Positions 6,851-10,120 of a DNA stretch of 10,120 nt are shown here, piece by piece. The position numbers and the translations under genes are program-made. The notes beneath the pieces are model-generated. The model saw only the letters and a list, made by a program, of their open reading frames with translations, was not told the DNA's origin and searched no databases. This DNA comes from Asterionellopsis glacialis (Eukaryota > Bacillariophyta > Plagiogrammaphyceae > Rhaphoneidales > Asterionellopsidaceae): NCBI GenBank assembly GCA_014885115.2, contig WKLE02002878.1, positions 1 to 10,120 on the forward strand, read 5' to 3'. Positions within the stretch are counted from its first letter, which is position 1, and every line of letters begins with the position of its first letter.

Positions 6851-7086
6851 TATACAAGAGGTTTTTTTGCCTTCAACTTCTCTATAATAGACAGTTCACA
6901 ATCAATATTGTCGCGAACCTCAAGTTTCTCAAAATATTCCACGGTATCTTCCCATTAGAAAGTAGTCCACCGTATCTTCCCATGAGAGATTGTGAGGATT
7001 GAGGTTGCTAGCGAGTAGGGTGGATTACCACTTAAAAAGGTTTCGCTCTATCCTAGATGTCCACAAGCTTGTCATCATCGAATTTT
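6851..7086 (-). pseudogene. gag: Ty3/gypsy Gag fragment
   Basis: The minus strand from 7086 reads KFDDDKLVDI, a stop, DRAKPF, then with frame changes NLNPHNLSWEDTVDYF and YFEKLEVRDNIDCELS. It is homologous to the Gag part at 1240-1430 and 9300-9480. Internal damage includes a 28-bp-period duplication (6935-6955 and 6963-6983). The reading frame from 6942 runs through the end of Gag straight into integrase-derived sequence and stays open to 6736, a chance in-frame fusion created by deletion. The upstream border at about 7086 joins an unrelated short reading frame, with an A/T run at the joint. Confidence 0.78.
6935..6983. repeat. Short tandem duplication, 28-bp period
   Basis: TATTCCACGGTATCTTCCCAT (6935-6955) and TAGTCCACCGTATCTTCCCAT (6963-6983). 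It duplicates the Gag SWEDTV codons. The other two Gag copies in the window have it once. Confidence 0.85.
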
Positions 7087-7284
7087 TTACTTTATTATCA
7101 TCACTTTCTGCTTTCCATCCTTGACTTCCCGGAAGTACAGTAGTTGAACCTGTCCCTTCACCCCTTCTGTGTAAGTTAGCGAGTCACATGGGGTATCACC
7201 ACAAACAGAACACACTTCGTCCTCCTGTTCATCATCATAGGTCAGGCTATCATCTAGTTGTGTACGGGAATCTTGATAGGACAT
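7087..7284 (-). CDS. Unrecognised short protein with C-x2-C-G-x3-C motif, probably truncated
   Basis: I do not recognise this frame. The minus-strand frame is open from 7623 to the stop at 7087-7089 (178 codons). The likeliest real start is ATG 7282-7284, giving 65 residues, because from there the composition becomes protein-like: an acidic run (TYDDEQEDE), then VCSVCGDTPCDSL, a compact Cys cluster (C-x2-C-G-x3-C) that might bind zinc. A basic tail with KDGKQKVMIIK follows. The part upstream of 7284 looks less coding-like but lacks stops. The frame ends at the junction with the gypsy Gag fragment, so the original C-terminus is probably lost. It could be the start of a host gene or of a DNA transposon protein; short acidic plus Cys-motif N-termini occur in repeated proteins of diatoms (recollection, not checked). 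It could also be chance. Confidence 0.35.
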   Translation of the reverse strand: MSYQDSRTQLDDSLTYDDEQEDEVCSVCGDTPCDSLTYTEGVKGQVQLLYFREVKDGKQKVMIIK

Positions 7285-7623
7285 AATTTTTTGGAAAATG
7301 AGGTGAGTTGTTGAGGTCATTGGCAGAGACGTCTTTGTGAAAAACGCGATGTTCGGGTGTTTGTCGGGTGGTTGAGTGCAATCAAAATTCATTTGCTTTT
7401 TTGGTGATGGGGCGCATCCAAGACAAAGTAAAAAAACACAGATCATTGGGGGAGATTTTCGCGCGAAGCATTTTGAGTGGCTGATGAGAGAGCCCAAAAA
7501 GGCTAATAGTTGGGAATGATATACAACACAAAAAAGAGCTTCAAAAGAAATGTATTTCCTTTGAGAATTTTCCGGGGTTAAAGTGTTTAATGAAGCACAT
7601 TTCATTGGGATTTCTATCAACAA

Positions 7624-7691
7624 ACGGATAATAAAAGATCCAACTCAGGTAATTATGTATGTAAAAATGAAAAAAAATCACGTATAAGAAT

Positions 7692-7756
<65 letters not shown>

Positions 7757-8280
7757 ATTTCTGGAAAATTTTTTTTTGAACTTTTTATTTCCAGAACTAA
7801 GTTCTAATAGTAATAAATGGTACGCTGGACTTTATTCAAACATCTCAAGCATGTGCCAGACCATATTCGAACATGTGCCTTGGCCATGTGCCACATACGT
7901 ACTTACCAACGGATTTTACGGTTTTTTACGGACTGATACTGAATCAGACAGTTTCCGGAATACCGCTATTTTCATAAATCCCGTTTTTAAAAAAATTGAC
8001 TCAAGCAGACTCGCTTATTTTTCCGATATGGCTCTAAGCCGGCTGAAGAAGAGAAACCGAAACTCACATACTTCCAAGTTTCGGCATAAATGAGCCCTGT
8101 AATTTTTAGTTGAAAAAGATTCCGCTACTAGTCTTACTACTTTCAGACGACTAGTCCCTTCTACGTTTACAATACCCCCCGCACTGTACTCTGCGCTCGC
8201 TTCGCTTGCGTAGAACACGTTTTTGTATTATTATTGTTGTTGTTCTACCACATCGAAACAAGGAATTCGCGACCACGAAA
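7624..8280. other. Interval without recognisable gene
   Basis: It holds a TTG microsatellite (7692-7756), then about 520 bases of mixed-composition sequence with scattered stops. A plus-strand frame of 133 codons crosses the microsatellite, but it starts as poly-Leu from the repeat and shows no protein features after it. The last 100 bases, including a CpG-rich patch (8188-8212) and a TATTATTATTGTTGTTGTTC run, precede the LINE start codon and may be its 5' UTR or promoter. Two ACTAGT palindromes (8127-8132, 8150-8155) are too short to interpret. Confidence 0.6.
7692..7756. repeat. (TTG)21 microsatellite
   Basis: Twenty-one uninterrupted TTG units from 7692 to 7754, plus TT. There are no interruptions, so it is young or actively maintained. 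Read on the other strand it is (CAA)n. Confidence 0.97.
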
Positions 8281-9271
8281 ATGGTTTCACGAACCAAACG
8301 CACACGATTTGATGCCTCTTGGCTGACTTCTTCCGACAAGGCCATGACACCAATGGCCGCAGCCCGTCAATTGCTCACTGTTCACTGTGAGTCGCTTCAA
8401 CCAGAAATTTCCACCATTCTTCTTAAGCTGGGTATGGATAGACATATAACTTTACACAGAACTTCCCAAAAGGAATCTTCCGGACCATTGAAACTATTGT
8501 CCTCACACCCTGGACAATTTATCTGGACGTTCAATCCAGAAATGTTAGTTTACAACTAAAAACTCTTGGAGAAAACCACTTCAAACCAGCTGCTGCCGAA
8601 GCAGCTACTATGGAGATCGATAATGAGGAAGCCGTCGAGCCTCAACTCCTCAAGGAATTAATCCAGACTCAAGTAACTGCAGTCACACGACCTCTTGAGT
8701 CCGAGTTGAAATCTCTACGAGCACATCTGTCGAAACAACAGTCAAAAAACTTCCCGAGGGGCAACTCCCGCGCCTCGAAACAAAACAAAAAAGGAGACCC
8801 AACAGCCGCCGCTGCCAACAAAGATTCCACCGCCGACAAGTCAAACTCGGAAAAATCAAAGATTTCAAAAAGAAATCGAAGAAGAAATCGAAGAAGAAAT
8901 CGAAATCCAAGCCCGGCTCCAAAATCGCAGAGAGAAAACATCTCGTGGTTACAATCCACAAGATCCTAAAGCGACTCTTATGGCTTTGTTGCTGCTATAA
9001 GACTGCAAAATATAACGCGTCCATCCAACTTGCAACACTGCCTACTTTTGATTATTGGAACAGACCTACGAAACTAGCCTTCCATGACCTCACAATTGAA
9101 CTCTCTCGCCAAACCTACGCTCACTTTTAGGCCTTGGTCTAAAATCCCTACACCATTCAATACAACTCGGTTCTCTAAATCTTGACGGAACCGGTTACAT
9201 ACAATGCTTTGGAACGAAAGCGTGCGTCTGGCACCAGTTACGGGCAAGTTTAAAAAAGCTCTTGCACGCGC
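8281..9271 (+). pseudogene. 5' part of a LINE-type polyprotein, 3'-truncated and frameshifted
   Basis: The plus-strand ATG at 8281 (context GAAAATGG, favourable for eukaryotic initiation) opens MVSRTKRTRFDASWL, then AARQLLTVHCESLQPEISTI, a helical N-terminal block I associate with diatom LINE-like proteins. After a frame change near 8435-8442 a second frame (8442-8969) carries IETIVLTPWTIYLDV, MEIDNEEAVEPQLLKEL and a predicted coiled coil (RPLESELKSLRAHLSKQQ), followed by an Ala/Lys/Ser-rich tract. A third frame gives the lysine-serine repeat KKSKKKSKKKSKSK (8870-8911) and runs to 9130. LRSLLGLGLKS and IPTPFNTTRF follow in two further frames, like the G-L-x-F-x-PTP block that precedes RT domains. 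The RT itself is absent because gypsy sequence begins at about 9272. The basic tract probably bound nucleic acid or gave nuclear entry. Confidence 0.6.
8871..8903 (+). repeat. 12-bp tandem repeat encoding a Lys/Ser tract
   Basis: AGAAATCGA recurs at 8871, 8883 and 8895 (12-bp unit AGAAATCGAAGA). In the frame I favour it encodes repeated K-K-S-K units; in the alternative open frame it would encode Arg/Asn-rich RNRRRNRRRNRN. Confidence 0.9.
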
Positions 9272-10120
9272 CAGTTGAACGAATATTTACCATATTTTCC
9301 GATGGATCACAATGGTACAAAAATTCAAAAATTTGATGATGACAAACTTGTTGACATTTTGGATCAGGCGAAAACACTTAAGTGACAATCCCCCCTACTC
9401 ACTAAATCTCTCGTGGGAGGATACCGTGGACTTCGAGAAGTTGGAGGTACGCGGTAACATAGTTCGTGAACTTGCTAAGTCCAAACCACCGAAGGAAGGC
9501 AAGAAAAATTGCAAGCGTGAACGAACAGAAAAGAATTCTGATTGCAATAATAACAACAGATAAACAAGTGCCAGCGCACTCGTACGTGGTGTGTAGCAAC
9601 TGTCATATGAACACATAACAACAACAAATGTACAAGTTGAAAAAGAAGGATTTTGGGCAAGGTATGCGATGATTAGTTTGCTCAAAGTATCAAAAGGTAG
9701 TAAGAAAAAGAAACGTAAAGTGTGCAGTATGAATTGGATTTTTCTTCTGATAATGAACATAGTAAAATTAAAAATAAAAATAGTAGTGAAGAATTTGCCA
9801 ATTACTTTACTTACTTTCCTATACTGATGAATCAAACCTTTTCCCCAATGTTGTAGAACAATCGTACAATATGCTGCAAAGTCAGTAAAAAGCAAAAAAG
9901 CAAAAATCTATGCACTGCACATAATAAACCGAGATGGCAAGCTAGTTCCCACCCATACGGGTCCTACTCGACACCGGTACTACCACGACAATCATCCTTA
10001 AATATTTCGTCAAACGGGGGAAGAACAGTTTACAAAAACCCTAAACCTACACAGTGGTCCATGATGGGTGGTAACTTTATCACTAAGCAAAAAGCACAAA
10101 TAAAATTCACACTCCCGGAG
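9272..10120 (+). pseudogene. gag-pol: Second Ty3/gypsy Gag-protease copy, inverted relative to 456-1485
   Basis: On the plus strand this reads LNEYLPYFPMDHNG, FDDDKLVDILDQAK, and after frame changes SWEDTVDFEKLEVRGN, a zinc-knuckle region (9592-9631), SKKKKRKV (9702-9722) and the protease triad LLDTGTTTT (Asp codon 9970-9972, Gly codon 9976-9978), continuing to the right edge. It is the same family as the left-hand minus-strand copy. It differs by a deletion after the LDQAK block, a small deletion in the knuckle that puts it out of frame, loss of about six codons before the protease, and about four extra bases just before the triad. The catalytic triad survives at DNA level, but no frame links it to Gag. 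The left border at about 9272 abuts the LINE fragment without a visible LTR, so this copy is truncated. Confidence 0.85.

Noticed and set aside
7692..8093. Open plus-strand frame of 133 codons starting with about 22 leucines, resembling a signal peptide or membrane segment
   Set aside because: The leucines are only the TTG microsatellite read in one frame. The rest has no domain-like composition.
8211..8246. Inverted repeat GTAGAAC...GTTCTAC that could form a hairpin before the LINE start
   Set aside because: A seven-base stem with a long A/T-rich loop is expected by chance in 10 kb; no terminator or RNA structure is supported.
8669..8961. Two minus-strand frames of over 90 codons opposite the lysine-rich tract, rich in Phe and Arg
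   Set aside because: They mirror the coding strand of the LINE N-terminal region: Phe-rich runs are the complement of the AAG/AAA/GAA codons. No motifs.
1..10120. Possible novel defence system, CRISPR array or gene cluster
   Set aside because: There is no regularly spaced repeat array and no set of intact co-directional genes. The repeats found are simple duplications within retroelements.

Overview
The window looks like a repeat-rich stretch of a eukaryotic protist nuclear genome. A diatom (stramenopile) is most likely. This rests on my recognition of the style of the retroelement proteins: Ty3/gypsy Gag-Pol with a CCHC knuckle, and LINE-type polyproteins with signatures such as SPSG-HLGHY, VDN/VDD, GHQDD and AR-LL-VH-SLQPEI. 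No database search was possible. I see no intact host gene, tRNA, rRNA, CRISPR array or bacterial-style operon. Almost everything readable is decayed retrotransposon, carrying stops, frameshifts, deletions and local duplications.

Layout. (1) Bases 1-2004, minus strand: a Ty3/gypsy element read from Gag (high coordinates) through nucleocapsid and protease into the start of reverse transcriptase, which runs off the left edge. It has a stop, two frameshifts and a mutated protease active site. (2) Bases 2005-2324: AT-rich, no confident gene, possibly LTR or leader, with a 19-bp direct repeat. (3) Bases 2325-3150, minus strand: integrase and RNase H remnants of a second gypsy element, which resume at 6031-6165. 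(4) Bases 3151-6030, plus strand: a 5'-truncated LINE inserted into that gypsy element, flanked by a perfect 17-bp target-site duplication (3134-3150 and 6031-6047) and ending in an ATT-repeat tail. Its open frames cover RT (3151-4518), RNase H (about 4580-4960) and a decayed C-terminal part ending near 5915. (5) Bases 6031-7086, minus strand: a scrambled gypsy region holding an RT/RNase H segment present twice in tandem, an integrase fragment, and a Gag fragment fused in frame to integrase. (6) Bases 7087-7284 (open to 7623), minus strand: an unrecognised short reading frame with a C-x2-C-G-x3-C motif, cut off at the gypsy border. (7) Bases 7624-8280: a (TTG)21 microsatellite and otherwise nothing I can name. 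(8) Bases 8281-9271, plus strand: the 5' part of another LINE-type polyprotein, spread over at least four frames. (9) Bases 9272-10120, plus strand: a second Gag-protease copy of the family seen at 456-1485, in inverted orientation, with an intact DTG triad but a shifted and broken frame.

The genes do not work together as a system. The value of the window is a readable history: a gypsy relic lost the RNase H catalytic-aspartate stretch, underwent a tandem duplication of about 230 bp, and was then hit by a LINE. Differences between copies fall often at CpG sites, which suggests methylated-cytosine decay. A related uninterrupted target sequence lies in the same window at about 6255-6303.
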